Source of the DNA: Bacteroidota bacterium
GTDB lineage: Bacteria; Bacteroidota; Bacteroidia; Flavobacteriales_D; Crocinitomicaceae
DNA: 53,428 nt
Direction of reading: 5' to 3'
NCBI GenBank assembly: GCA_024280295.1
Contig: JAJRQK010000052.1
Location: 1 to 53,428 of the forward strand
The first letter of the stretch is position 1. Every line of letters starts with the position of its first letter. The notes below the pieces were generated by a model, which was not told the origin of the DNA, did not search any database, and saw only the letters and a list, made by a program, of their open reading frames with translations. Made by a program: the position numbers and the translations under genes. Positions 1-8,166 of this stretch are shown here, piece by piece.

Positions 1-1500
1 AAAGGATACACATTTCGCACAGACACAGACACGGAGGTTCTCATTTATCTAATCGATGATATCCGAAAAAAAACAGGCCTAAAACTTGGTGAATCTATAC
101 GAACAGCGTTGCAACAAGTCGTTGGAGCTTATGCAATTGTCGTTTTATCCAAAGATGAGCCAGACAAATTAATTGCTGCACGTAAAAGTAGTCCACTTGT
201 TGTTGGAGTAGGAAAAGAAGGAGATTTTTATCTAGCATCTGACGCAACTCCATTTGTAGAGTACACAAAAAGTGTAGTTTATTTAGGGGATGAAGAAATC
301 GTTGTAATAAAACGCGACGGTGGAATGAAACTTTATGATATCGATGATGTTGAAAAGACACCTTACATCGAAGAACTAGAAATTCACCTAGAACAAATTG
401 AAAAAGGAGGTTACGAGCATTTCATGTTGAAGGAAATTCACGAACAACCAACCTCAATACAAGATTGTTTCCGTGGTCGATTAAACGCTGCTGCTGGAAG
501 AGTAGCACTTGGTGGGATAAAAGAATACGAACAAAAAATAATCAATTCACAGCGTGTTATTATGATCGCATGTGGAACTTCATGGCACGCGTGTTTGGTT
601 GGAGAGTATCTCTTTGAAGACTTAGCTCGAATCAATGTTGAAGTAGAATATGCAAGTGAATTTAGGTATCGAAATCCAATAATCGGAGAAAATGATATCG
701 TTATTGCGATCTCTCAATCAGGAGAAACAGCAGATACACTTGCAGCGTTAGAGTTGGCAAAATCGAAAGGTGCAACGATTCTTGGAATTTGCAATGTAGT
801 TGGGTCTTCAATATCAAGAATTACTGATGCAGGATCTTACACACATGCCGGACCAGAAATTGGCGTAGCATCCACAAAAGCGTTTACTGCTCAAGTCACT
901 GTTCTAACTTTAATGGCACTATCGCTTGCGCATCAAAAAGGAACGATAAGCGAAACGAAATACCGCAATATGCTTTCTGAACTTGAAGCTATTCCGCAGA
1001 AAGTACAACAGGTGTTGGACAAAAATGATCAAATTGAGTACATCGCTTCTCAATACAAAGATGCTACAAATGCACTATATTTAGGTAGAGGTAGTTCTTT
1101 CCCAGTAGCACTTGAGGGTGCGTTGAAGCTAAAAGAGATTTCATATATTCATGCTGAAGGCTATCCTGCTGCAGAAATGAAACATGGTCCAATTGCTCTT
1201 ATTGATGAAGAAATGCCCGTTTTTGTGATTGCTACAAAAGGAACTTCCTACGAGAAAGTTGTGAGCAATATCCAAGAAGTGAAAGCGCGTAAAGGGAAAA
1301 TCATTGCAGTTGTAACAGAGGGAGATGAACAAGTGAAAAATATCGCCGATCATACGATTGAAATTCCAGAAACAGATGAGCATTTGGTTCCGTTATTAGC
1401 AACAATTCCATTTCAACTTCTTTCTTATCATATCGCGGTTATGCGTGGCTGTAATGTTGATCAACCTAGAAATTTAGCGAAATCGGTTACAGTAGAGTAA
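1..1500 (+). CDS. glmS: Glutamine--fructose-6-phosphate aminotransferase (isomerizing), 5'-truncated by window edge
   Basis: This enzyme makes glucosamine-6-phosphate from fructose-6-phosphate and glutamine, the first committed step toward UDP-GlcNAc for peptidoglycan. The frame is open from base 1: the 36 codons before the first apparent start (a TTG at 109) still read as glutaminase domain, with a TDTE motif and a VGAYA motif. The N-terminal cysteine nucleophile and roughly the first 110 residues lie outside the window. Two SIS sugar-isomerase domains follow; visible markers are ACGTSWHA, SQSGETADT, GRGSSFP, the AEGYPAAEMKHGP stretch and the canonical C-terminus DQPRNLAKSVTVE. It converges on the minus-strand membrane protein that ends 44 nt downstream. 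Family assignment is secure. Confidence 0.97.
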   Translation, partial: KGYTFRTDTDTEVLIYLIDDIRKKTGLKLGESIRTALQQVVGAYAIVVLSKDEPDKLIAARKSSPLVVGVGKEGDFYLASDATPFVEYTKSVVYLGDEEIVVIKRDGGMKLYDIDDVEKTPYIEELEIHLEQIEKGGYEHFMLKEIHEQPTSIQDCFRGRLNAAAGRVALGGIKEYEQKIINSQRVIMIACGTSWHACLVGEYLFEDLARINVEVEYASEFRYRNPIIGENDIVIAISQSGETADTLAALELAKSKGATILGICNVVGSSISRITDAGSYTHAGPEIGVASTKAFTAQVTVLTLMALSLAHQKGTISETKYRNMLSELEAIPQKVQQVLDKNDQIEYIASQYKDATNALYLGRGSSFPVALEGALKLKEISYIHAEGYPAAEMKHGPIALIDEEMPVFVIATKGTSYEKVVSNIQEVKARKGKIIAVVTEGDEQVKNIADHTIEIPETDEHLVPLLATIPFQLLSYHIAVMRGCNVDQPRNLAKSVTVE

Positions 1501-1543
1501 TTGTCGAATCCATGAATGGATAAGTAAGACAAAGGCTGTAAAT

Positions 1544-2767
1544 TTATTCTATTTTTTGATTTCGAATTCGTTTTATCTGATGAATAGTCATCATTATCAT
1601 CACAGGGTAAAGCACTGACCAAAGAGCAATTGATGGTAATACTAGCCGATCACCTTGCCAAAATGAAAGTCCGGTTGTAAGAATATAATATGCCATCAAA
1701 CCCGCAATAATTAAGATCAGAGTTAGATCCTTAAATCTCTTGAAGCGGAATGCAAGATATAAGTTGATGAGAATGACAATCAATCCGAACCAATGTAATA
1801 TAAATATTAATCTATTTATAATTTTCATATAGACAAATGCACCTAAATTTTGCTTTGGTCGCCCTAAATTCAAATAAATAGGATCTCCTTCAATATTCTC
1901 TTTAACGTTCCCTACAAATTGTTCGTAAAACTCTTTCTTATGATTTAATATATACCCTTTCTTCTCTTGCGAAGTTAGCGTTCCAATGTACTGAATCACC
2001 TCTCCTCTATCACTCCCTTCAATTTCACTCATCGCTTTTGCGAAATAGTAATTATCAAAAGTGTCGCCACCGATAGTCGAGACAACAAATTCTCCATGCA
2101 ATTTCTTAACGATTGACATCTGTGCAAATAATGGCACTAGAATCAATGCCAACCATGCAATAGAACGAGGAGTCTTTAAGTATTTCCTGCCATAAAACAC
2201 TATTAGCATAACTAAACAGAGCAATACCATGTAATAAAACACTCCTTTTATCAAAGTGAGAAGGACTAGAAAAAATAGAATTCCATGGATAAAATAAATG
2301 GACCTAAACCGATCAATTTTAGTAACAATAAAGTGAAGAAGTAAGCTTAAAAAGAAGAATGTTGGGATTTCTGATAAAGCGTGAAAGGTCATTGCAATCA
2401 ACGATAAATTAGACAAAAGAATACCTAAGACGATCCAGCCAATAAGCTCTTTCTTTGACCACCTAACAACAGCTCTAACACACAGATTAATGCCTACAAG
2501 CCAACAAGAAAATTGCAGAAACCAAATTCCATATATACCTGCGATTTTATATGGAAGCACCATCATTAATGGGAAAAGAAGAGGACGTTTTGCTGTATGC
2601 CCTGTTATTTCACCACCAAAAATCCAATCGGCAACAGCAATATAACTGTTAGAATCATTGGTTGCAAACATGGAAGACTCGCTAATTTCAAATCCTAATA
2701 ATACGGAGCACACGCTATACAGAGATATACTTACTGTATTTAGTACAAAGAATTGCTTTCTATTCAT
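1544..2767 (-). CDS. Polytopic membrane protein, possible ArnT/GT39-like glycosyltransferase
   Basis: About 407 residues with roughly ten hydrophobic segments and short charged loops, so an inner-membrane protein. An early lumenal-type loop carries DSNSYIAVADW followed by a KRPLLFP motif. That arrangement of an acidic residue after the first membrane helix is reminiscent of the GT-C glycosyltransferases that use lipid-phosphate sugar donors, but no signature is strong enough to name a substrate. I chose the ATG at 2767 (MNRKQFF) over the in-frame TTG at 2785. The gene is isolated: it converges with glmS, and the 5' side is a 360-nt intergenic region. Function remains unassigned. Confidence 0.7.
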   Translation of the reverse strand: MNRKQFFVLNTVSISLYSVCSVLLGFEISESSMFATNDSNSYIAVADWIFGGEITGHTAKRPLLFPLMMVLPYKIAGIYGIWFLQFSCWLVGINLCVRAVVRWSKKELIGWIVLGILLSNLSLIAMTFHALSEIPTFFFLSLLLHFIVTKIDRFRSIYFIHGILFFLVLLTLIKGVFYYMVLLCLVMLIVFYGRKYLKTPRSIAWLALILVPLFAQMSIVKKLHGEFVVSTIGGDTFDNYYFAKAMSEIEGSDRGEVIQYIGTLTSQEKKGYILNHKKEFYEQFVGNVKENIEGDPIYLNLGRPKQNLGAFVYMKIINRLIFILHWFGLIVILINLYLAFRFKRFKDLTLILIIAGLMAYYILTTGLSFWQGDRLVLPSIALWSVLYPVMIMMTIHQIKRIRNQKIE

Positions 2768-2960
2768 AGAGCTCAATAAAGCCAATTTCAGGCAAAATAA
2801 GGATTCCTATACGAAATTGAGATAATTATGAATTGATTACTTGCTTAGATTTATGTGCGAGCTGATCGACTATAGATTCATAAAACTGCTCTGAAACCTA
2901 TCAACTGTGGAGTAAATCACGCCCAGACGGAGTGCGATAGCTTGCCGAAAAGAAGCTGAT

Positions 2961-3013
2961 TCCAAACCTGCTTGACAGCGGCTGATAAGCCCCTGTGCAA
3001 GTTTTGGTTTGGA
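2961..3013. other. Strong imperfect stem-loop in a GC-richer intergenic block
   Basis: Between 2768 and 3118 I see no convincing gene. The centre (about 2880-3050) is clearly richer in G+C than its surroundings and can fold into one long hairpin. The outer arms TCCAAACC (2961-2968) and GGTTTGGA (3006-3013) are perfect. The middle arms CTTGACAG (2971-2978) and CTGTGCAAG (2993-3001) pair with a one-base bulge. The inner arms GGCT (2980-2983) and AGCC (2988-2991) close a four-base loop. Candidates are a structured RNA, a small palindromic mobile repeat or a bidirectional terminator. A 62-codon minus-strand reading frame crosses it but looks incidental. Confidence 0.5.
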
Positions 3014-3118
3014 AAAGCTACATGAGGAAACTAAAGCAAGTAGGCAGAAAAGGCGCAAAAAATAACAAAATCGTAAATTTCAATTGAATTCTACGAATAT
3101 TAAATAATTCACACCGCT

Positions 3119-3148
3119 TTTGACAGAAATAAGTAACTTATATTTATG
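3119..3148 (+). promoter_or_regulatory. Candidate Bacteroidota-type promoter (-33/-7)
   Basis: TTTG at 3119-3122, an 18-nt spacer, then TATTTATG at 3141-3148, one mismatch from the TAnnTTTG -7 consensus. Transcription would begin near 3155, downstream of the ATG at 3146. This supports the internal ATG at 3245 as the real start of the lipoprotein gene. Inferred from motif spacing only. Confidence 0.4.
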
Positions 3149-3244
3149 AAGTTAGAGCGTCTTTTGCTCGAAAAAGTAGAGGAATTAACACTCTATGTTT
3201 TGGAATTGGAAGAGAAAATCAATACCTTAAATGAATTAAATAGA

Positions 3245-4048
3245 ATGAAGCCACTTATTATTTTAGTCCTAATTCTTCCCTTGCTTTTTCTTGGATGCAA
3301 AAAGTACGAGCAACCAGAACTAACACCGTTAAATGAAGACTGTGGTTGCGCGAGTGAAGTAAGTGCAGATTTCGAAATTTTGGAATTGGAATCTTTGCCT
3401 CAGTTTGATCCTATTGGAACTGATTCTGATACGATTTTTCACGAAAGTAATGTGATTTTTCGAGCGAAAGAAGATAATGCTGAGTACACTTGGTATATAG
3501 GTTCTGAAATATTAAATACGCAAGAAGTTGGAAGAAATTTTCCAATATCTTTTGGTGGGCAAGATATTACGGTTTCATTAGTTGTTCGAAAAGCGACAAA
3601 CTCAATCTGTCTGCCGAATGATGATGGCTACGATTCTATTTCACGAACATTTCATGTGCAGCCTTATGGTATATGTGATTTGACCTCACAATACATTAAT
3701 GACACCACTTTAATGAAAGGGGTGTTTCGTATGAAATCTGCTCATTTACCAGATAGTTTTGACATAACAATTGATTACATAGATTATGTTGGTGGTGCAT
3801 ACAATTATATCGAAATCTATAACTACGATGGACTGGGTTCAAATGTTATTAACATTCCTAGATGTTCGGCAACCTTAAAAACATATAGAGGCCTTTGGAT
3901 CGAAGGGCAAGGTACCTTTTACAATTGTTTCTCAGGAACATTGTTTTATTCTATCAATGGAGTAGCAAATTTTAAAATAAAAAAATGTGACCTAATTGGG
4001 GGGAATTATGTCACCACTGAATATACATACACGGGGAGAAAACTATAA
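3245..4048 (+). CDS. Secreted lipoprotein of unknown function, PKD-like region
   Basis: A 267-residue protein beginning with a lipoprotein signal peptide: a hydrophobic stretch after MKPLIIL and the lipobox LFLGC, so it is probably anchored in the outer membrane. Residues of about 45-140 contain a YTWYIGSE motif and alternating hydrophobic pattern resembling PKD/immunoglobulin-like beta domains. Two CDS-type cysteine clusters (CGC near the N-terminus, CDL twice) may form disulfides. The reading frame is open back to an ATG at 3146, but those 33 extra residues form an acidic coiled coil unlike a signal peptide, and the likely -7 box overlaps that ATG; I therefore start at 3245. It leads a run of secreted-protein genes. 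Confidence 0.75.
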   Translation: MKPLIILVLILPLLFLGCKKYEQPELTPLNEDCGCASEVSADFEILELESLPQFDPIGTDSDTIFHESNVIFRAKEDNAEYTWYIGSEILNTQEVGRNFPISFGGQDITVSLVVRKATNSICLPNDDGYDSISRTFHVQPYGICDLTSQYINDTTLMKGVFRMKSAHLPDSFDITIDYIDYVGGAYNYIEIYNYDGLGSNVINIPRCSATLKTYRGLWIEGQGTFYNCFSGTLFYSINGVANFKIKKCDLIGGNYVTTEYTYTGRKL

Positions 4049-4086
4049 CTCAACCACATTCTCACTAATTAACTAGCTAACTAACT

Positions 4087-4389
4087 ATGAAAACACTCAC
4101 TTTATTGACTTTTCTACTTTGTACACAAACTTGGCTTTTGGGGCAAAATAATTCTCTCCATGAAGTCTCAACTGACCCAGATAATTCATTTAATAATATC
4201 CTTCCATCTACTGATGACTATCCTAATGGTGATCCGAGATTTATTAACTCTTTTGATTGGTACAGGAATTACAATATTCCTCTCACAAACTTTCTGTCAG
4301 TTTATCCTACTGATATGACTAAACTCAACTTTGATTCTCATAGCTATTACACTTTCCTTTCTTCTGGGGAAGACCTTATTCCAAAATAA
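4087..4389 (+). CDS. N-terminal fragment (1 of 3) of a frameshifted T9SS-secreted protein
   Basis: The first 100 codons give a signal peptide (MKTLTLLTFLLC, cleavage after LLGQ) and then sequence that runs out of frame near GGGG at 4366-4369. Removing one G there joins it to the next reading frame, giving LSSGKTLFQNNGWELMLF. The GWEL motif followed by a VLYNRFTG motif is, from memory, a recurring start in large secreted Bacteroidota proteins. Read together, 4087-6917 would encode one protein of about 940 residues: signal peptide, body, C-terminal sorting domain. Whether this is a real mutation or a base-calling error cannot be told from the sequence. Confidence 0.7.
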   Translation: MKTLTLLTFLLCTQTWLLGQNNSLHEVSTDPDNSFNNILPSTDDYPNGDPRFINSFDWYRNYNIPLTNFLSVYPTDMTKLNFDSHSYYTFLSSGEDLIPK

Positions 4390-5305
4390 TGGATGGGAAC
4401 TAATGCTATTTAATACAGGTTATTATCCTGACCAATCTGAAGTGTCTGGTCTCGGTACTCAAGATCTTCCTTATATTGTACTATATAATCGATTTACTGG
4501 CATATTAAGAGTGTTTGGTTCATACGGTGTTTCTCCTATAGTTAATGGTGGATTGAGTTTCGATGGTTTGCGAATTACAGTTAAATTTTCCCAACCAACT
4601 AAATTAAGTGGAAACCTTCGCTTACGCAATGGGCATGATGCAGCATTAGATCAGAATACTGATGTATTACTTACCCAAACTATGGCACTTCATACCAATT
4701 CACCCAGTCAGTGGTTTTGCGCAGACTTTCAACTAGCTTATGACCCTTGCATCTGTTTCTATCCCTCCAAACTTCGAATGAAATTCGATTTTTACGATTC
4801 TAAAGAAATTACACTTTATGGCAGATCAATAAGTATACAGGATGAAATAGCCGATGGGAATCATTTACTAACGAATAATTTCCTTTCCAATTTTCAAAAT
4901 ACTTCAGTTGATGCACAAGGTAATTTTGCGACTGACGATCAGATCATTATGTATAAAGTAATGGATGATTTTATCGCGGATTACATTGAGCGATTAGAAA
5001 AATATAAAAGCGATCTCGCTAACGTTCAGGAATATAATAAGGAAATAGAAAGAAAGCTCGTTATCGTTAAGATTTTCAAGAAAGTAGTTATTGACGGAAC
5101 TACATACGGCGTTTCATCTTTTATTGGACAAAATTGGTTTCAAAATGCAGTGGACTTTGCGGATCACTTCATACCCCCTCTTAATGCAGATGACTCAACG
5201 GTAGCAGTATATCGAAAAAAATTAGAAGCTTCAGCAAAAAAAGCAATTGGCGCTGGAGTTGAAACATTCATTAATAAGAACTTTAAGAAAAAAAAAGCCA
5301 AATAA
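4331..5305 (+). CDS. Middle fragment (2 of 3) of the frameshifted T9SS-secreted protein
   Basis: The apparent start is a TTG inside the previous fragment and is not a real start; meaningful sequence begins at about 4370. It carries GWELMLF, LPYIVLYNRFTGILRVFGS and then beta-rich sequence, followed by a helical, charged segment (about residues 225-325, with ERLEKYKSDLANVQEY) that looks like a short coiled coil. It ends in a lysine-rich stretch encoded over a run of nine adenines (5288-5296). With eight adenines the frame continues directly into the third fragment. The fragment boundaries thus fit two single-base insertions in one long gene. Confidence 0.7.
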   Translation: MILIAITLSFLLGKTLFQNNGWELMLFNTGYYPDQSEVSGLGTQDLPYIVLYNRFTGILRVFGSYGVSPIVNGGLSFDGLRITVKFSQPTKLSGNLRLRNGHDAALDQNTDVLLTQTMALHTNSPSQWFCADFQLAYDPCICFYPSKLRMKFDFYDSKEITLYGRSISIQDEIADGNHLLTNNFLSNFQNTSVDAQGNFATDDQIIMYKVMDDFIADYIERLEKYKSDLANVQEYNKEIERKLVIVKIFKKVVIDGTTYGVSSFIGQNWFQNAVDFADHFIPPLNADDSTVAVYRKKLEASAKKAIGAGVETFINKNFKKKKAK

Positions 5306-6917
5306 ACCCGACGCACCAGTTGCCAATTTTACTGAAACTAAAATGGTTGGAAAACTAACAGATTTAATCTCAGTTGAAAAACCGGGATTCTATACACCTG
5401 GAACCTATGGTTCGGAAGGAACAGGCACGCCAACGTTAAAAAATGCCTTAGCTTATCCAATATATAACAATGCCGTTGGAACATTTGCATTACTGAACAG
5501 CCCTAAAATTAAAGCATACAAAAGCCCAAGAGTAACATTCAATAAATATTATGAAGGTTATGAACTTCCTCCCTCTCCCTCTAATTCACCACCGGTGGAA
5601 AAATATAGAGGATATCAATCTTGGGGAGGGAATTATCAATTCCAACTTGGAAACGATCTATATTACGCATTGAATGATATTAATATCAAATCACACTCTA
5701 TAAAAGTCTCCATTGAAGTTGAAGGAAACCCGATAAATACCTCCTCAATAAACAGTAATTTATACTTAGACCCGACGAAAGTGACAAATTTCACATCCCA
5801 GCAGATCGAGACAGATGAATTCTATCCAATAAAAGTAAACAACGGATTAGGGTACAACAGTGGTGGGAATTATTGCACTAATTTCTTTGACAACACTATC
5901 TGTACTTATGAGCAATATGATTTGGAGAATACAAATTACAATAAAGACTTGGTGATTTTTAGTTCTCCATATTTTTCCATAGATGAAATTTCGCCTATTG
6001 TTTTGTCCTTTGGATTTATTAACGACATACCCTATTACGCAGCAAATTCACCTAATTTTATTGAGCCAGAAAATGATGGGTATCGCTTTGAAAATATTCA
6101 AACTAAACTTAAATTAATTGTTGATGTAGTATATAATGATTTGGATGAAAATGGGGATAATATAACGGAGATTCTAATGTTCACTTACAATGTTAACGAT
6201 CTTGAATGGGTAAATACACCACTCGAAACAGACCTCCAAAATTCACCAACAAATTACAGCGCCTACGAAGAAAACTTAATACTGAACACAACAGTTTTCG
6301 ATGGTTCGCAAGTTGAAGGGTGTAAATTAGTTGGAACACACTATACTTGCCACGGTTGGGATGATGTAACTATTGTTGGAGACTTAACAACTTTAGGTGG
6401 TCACACAGTCGATATTTTTGGAGCGAATAGTGTATTCGTTATTGGTGAATCTAATGTATCACCTGAAATAGTCCTTGACATTAATTTTCTTTTAGATAAC
6501 TCTTACCCTATGCCACGCGCTGATGCCTTGTTCGTTGAAGGCTATTGTAAAAACACCCTTGGAGAAGGGTTTCCAGAATACCTAGCTAACACTCCTAATA
6601 AACAGGCATTAGAGGAATTTGAGGCTGTTAATAATGGAAATATCAGTGAATCAACAAGTTTTGAACCTCTTTCAGTAAATTTGTATCCTGTTCCAACGAA
6701 TCAGTTATTGAATATTCATTCATCAGTTGAATTAACCAATGAAATAATTACCCTATTAGATTTGTCTGGGCGAGTTTTAAATCTTCCAATTCGAAAAATC
6801 AATGATCAAGACTTTGAAATTAATGTAGCTAAATTGGCAGAAGGCTCATATTATTTGACAATTTCAAGTAATGAAGGTCAAGCCAAGAAATTATTTATGG
6901 TCGTAAAAAACAACTAA
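5247..6917 (+). CDS. C-terminal fragment (3 of 3) of the frameshifted protein, with T9SS type A sorting domain
   Basis: The apparent TTG start is an artefact; the continuous protein enters this frame after the A9 run with a PNKPDAPVANFTETK stretch. The body is long, asparagine- and tyrosine-rich beta sequence. A region with a VEGCKLVGTHYTCHGWDDV stretch and repeated short turns (VTIVGD, VDIFGANS) resembles a beta-helix in which each turn ends in a short strand. The last 80 residues are a type A sorting domain: NLYPVPTNQLLNI, then LLDLSGRVL, then a GSYYLTISSNEG motif and a basic tail. Such a tail directs export by the type IX system to the cell surface. It overlaps nothing downstream; the next gene starts 3 nt after. 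Confidence 0.8.
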   Translation: MALELKHSLIRTLRKKKPNKPDAPVANFTETKMVGKLTDLISVEKPGFYTPGTYGSEGTGTPTLKNALAYPIYNNAVGTFALLNSPKIKAYKSPRVTFNKYYEGYELPPSPSNSPPVEKYRGYQSWGGNYQFQLGNDLYYALNDINIKSHSIKVSIEVEGNPINTSSINSNLYLDPTKVTNFTSQQIETDEFYPIKVNNGLGYNSGGNYCTNFFDNTICTYEQYDLENTNYNKDLVIFSSPYFSIDEISPIVLSFGFINDIPYYAANSPNFIEPENDGYRFENIQTKLKLIVDVVYNDLDENGDNITEILMFTYNVNDLEWVNTPLETDLQNSPTNYSAYEENLILNTTVFDGSQVEGCKLVGTHYTCHGWDDVTIVGDLTTLGGHTVDIFGANSVFVIGESNVSPEIVLDINFLLDNSYPMPRADALFVEGYCKNTLGEGFPEYLANTPNKQALEEFEAVNNGNISESTSFEPLSVNLYPVPTNQLLNIHSSVELTNEIITLLDLSGRVLNLPIRKINDQDFEINVAKLAEGSYYLTISSNEGQAKKLFMVVKNN

Positions 6918-6919
6918 TT

Positions 6920-7408
6920 ATGAAAAATATATTTTCCATTCTTTTAATCGGGGTGTTTCTTTCAACAGCACTTGTAAGTTGTGATAAGATCAAGAATCGG
7001 TCAAAGAAACTGCAACGACAACCACTTTCTGGAAATATTTATTGGTCGGTAAAATCGCTAACCATCAACGGAGTAGAATCTGACATTAAAGGCTCGTGGG
7101 TGGTAAGTCAAGATTACATTTATGACACGATTCAAACATTCACTTGGTCTGGAAATCCTGCTTTTGGTGAAAGTACATTTGAGTGGCAATTTCAAGATAG
7201 AGCTAAAATTATTCAGTTAAATCATAGGTTGTATTGTGCTGAATGTGATGGAATCTTTTTGGATTCAATGGATTATTTCTCTAACGCCATTACCGGAACA
7301 TACACTGTCGAAAAGCAAAGTCGTAAAAAAATGATTTTTAAGTCTAACTCAACAGTTGGATTCTCTGGTCAAGAAGTAATAATTGAAATTGAAGGAAAGA
7401 AGAAGTAA
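6920..7408 (+). CDS. Small lipoprotein of unknown function
   Basis: 162 residues with a lipoprotein signal (MKNIFSILLIGVF, lipobox ALVSC) and then a lipocalin-like pattern: a basic linker, alternating hydrophobic strands, GNIYWSVKSLTINGVE, and a C-terminal VIIEIEGKKK. A CAEC motif in the middle may bind metal or form a disulfide. The gene follows the T9SS gene by 2 nt and is probably cotranscribed with it. The fold is inferred only from strand spacing; there is no function I can assign. Confidence 0.75.
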   Translation: MKNIFSILLIGVFLSTALVSCDKIKNRSKKLQRQPLSGNIYWSVKSLTINGVESDIKGSWVVSQDYIYDTIQTFTWSGNPAFGESTFEWQFQDRAKIIQLNHRLYCAECDGIFLDSMDYFSNAITGTYTVEKQSRKKMIFKSNSTVGFSGQEVIIEIEGKKK

Positions 7409-7413
7409 CTTCG
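7406..7413 (+). promoter_or_regulatory. Candidate -7 box TAACTTCG, 4 nt before the start of the next gene
   Basis: TAACTTCG overlaps the stop codon of the upstream gene and sits 4 nt before the ATG at 7418. The same octamer occurs immediately upstream of the starts at 8167 and 12280 (minus). It fits TAnnTTTG with one change. A promoter here would give an almost leaderless message. No convincing -33 element was verified. Confidence 0.35.
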
Positions 7414-7417
7414 ATTT

Positions 7418-7762
7418 ATGAAACTGAGTGAAAAGAACAAAGATTTTTTCCAGGACGTATTTGATGTAGCACGACTTATTCCAGAGGGAAAAGCAACTAG
7501 CTATGGTGCAATTGCAAAGTATTTAGGCGCACCTCGATCGAGTAGAATGGTAGGATGGGCGATGAATGCAGCACATACACATACAGATATACCCGCTCAC
7601 CGTGTCGTAAACCGCAATGGCCTACTCACTGGTAAGATGCACTTTGCCACTCCAACATTAATGGAAGAATTGTTAGAAAAGGAAGGTATTAAGGTAAAGA
7701 AGGATAAAATTGTGGACTATAAAAAAATCTATTGGGATCCAAATATTGAACTAGCCCTTTAG
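7418..7762 (+). CDS. Alkyltransferase-like protein (MGMT/ATL family)
   Basis: A 114-residue DNA-binding domain of the O6-alkylguanine alkyltransferase family. Recognisable parts are IPEGKATSYGAIAKYLG (helix-turn-helix), the SRMVGWAM segment and the active-site region. In true alkyltransferases that region reads PCHRV with the alkyl-accepting cysteine; here it is IPAHRVV, so the cysteine is an alanine. That is the hallmark of ATL proteins, which bind O6-alkylguanine lesions and hand them to nucleotide excision repair rather than removing the alkyl group. The length and lack of an N-terminal domain match ATLs. The stop overlaps the convergent small lipoprotein gene by 4 nt. Confidence 0.88.
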   Translation: MKLSEKNKDFFQDVFDVARLIPEGKATSYGAIAKYLGAPRSSRMVGWAMNAAHTHTDIPAHRVVNRNGLLTGKMHFATPTLMEELLEKEGIKVKKDKIVDYKKIYWDPNIELAL

Positions 7763-8007
7763 TTATTATAAACTTCACTCAAAAACAGTTTCTCATTGCC
7801 AGATGCCTTCGCTAGAAAATTGATTTCCTCTTCAAGATTTTCAATCTCGTTGATTAATCGTTCTCTTGGGAGTAGCGAATTACTAGCCTCAACCATTGTT
7901 ATTTTTTCCTTTAACCCTTTAGCTTCCTCTAACCTCTCTTCATACTCAGATTTGCATGAAGTGAGGAGTAGGCCTAGTAGTAGTAATGAAACGGTAATTA
8001 ATTTCAT
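7759..8007 (-). CDS. Small coiled-coil lipoprotein
   Basis: 82 residues from the ATG at 8007, chosen because it begins the signal peptide MKLITVSLLLLGLLLTSC directly; an upstream in-frame start at 8025 would only add MLLLCG. The lipobox is LTSC. The mature part is a short acidic, heptad-like helix (EERLEEAKGLKEKI, then NEIENLEEEINFL), suggesting a coiled coil at the envelope. The function is unknown. It converges with the ATL gene with overlapping stops. Confidence 0.65.
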   Translation of the reverse strand: MKLITVSLLLLGLLLTSCKSEYEERLEEAKGLKEKITMVEASNSLLPRERLINEIENLEEEINFLAKASGNEKLFLSEVYNN

Positions 8008-8154
8008 ACCACAAAGTAACAACACTTCAATTCCTCTTACAACTTAATTGATAATTAAAAAACGAATAACTATCGTTCAAAACAGTGAAATACTCATTTT
8101 GAGAAATCCAAATCTAAATTTAGTACTGAATGACATCCTTCAATTGAAAGATTG

Positions 8155-8162
8155 TAACTTCG
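8155..8162 (+). promoter_or_regulatory. Candidate -7 box TAACTTCG before the SDR gene
   Basis: TAACTTCG lies 4 nt before the ATG at 8167, which would place the transcription start at or next to the start codon. I found no good TTTG at the expected -33 position, so this rests on the octamer and its repeated placement at other genes in the window. Confidence 0.35.
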
Positions 8163-8166
8163 CACC

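Noticed and set aside
1508-1521. ATCCAT/ATGGAT hairpin between glmS and the convergent gene
   Set aside because: Only six base pairs with almost no loop and no T-tract, too weak to call a terminator.
2870-3058. 62-codon minus-strand reading frame
   Set aside because: It is read straight through the strong stem-loop, has no recognisable family and a composition set by the GC-rich block; more likely a by-product of structure.
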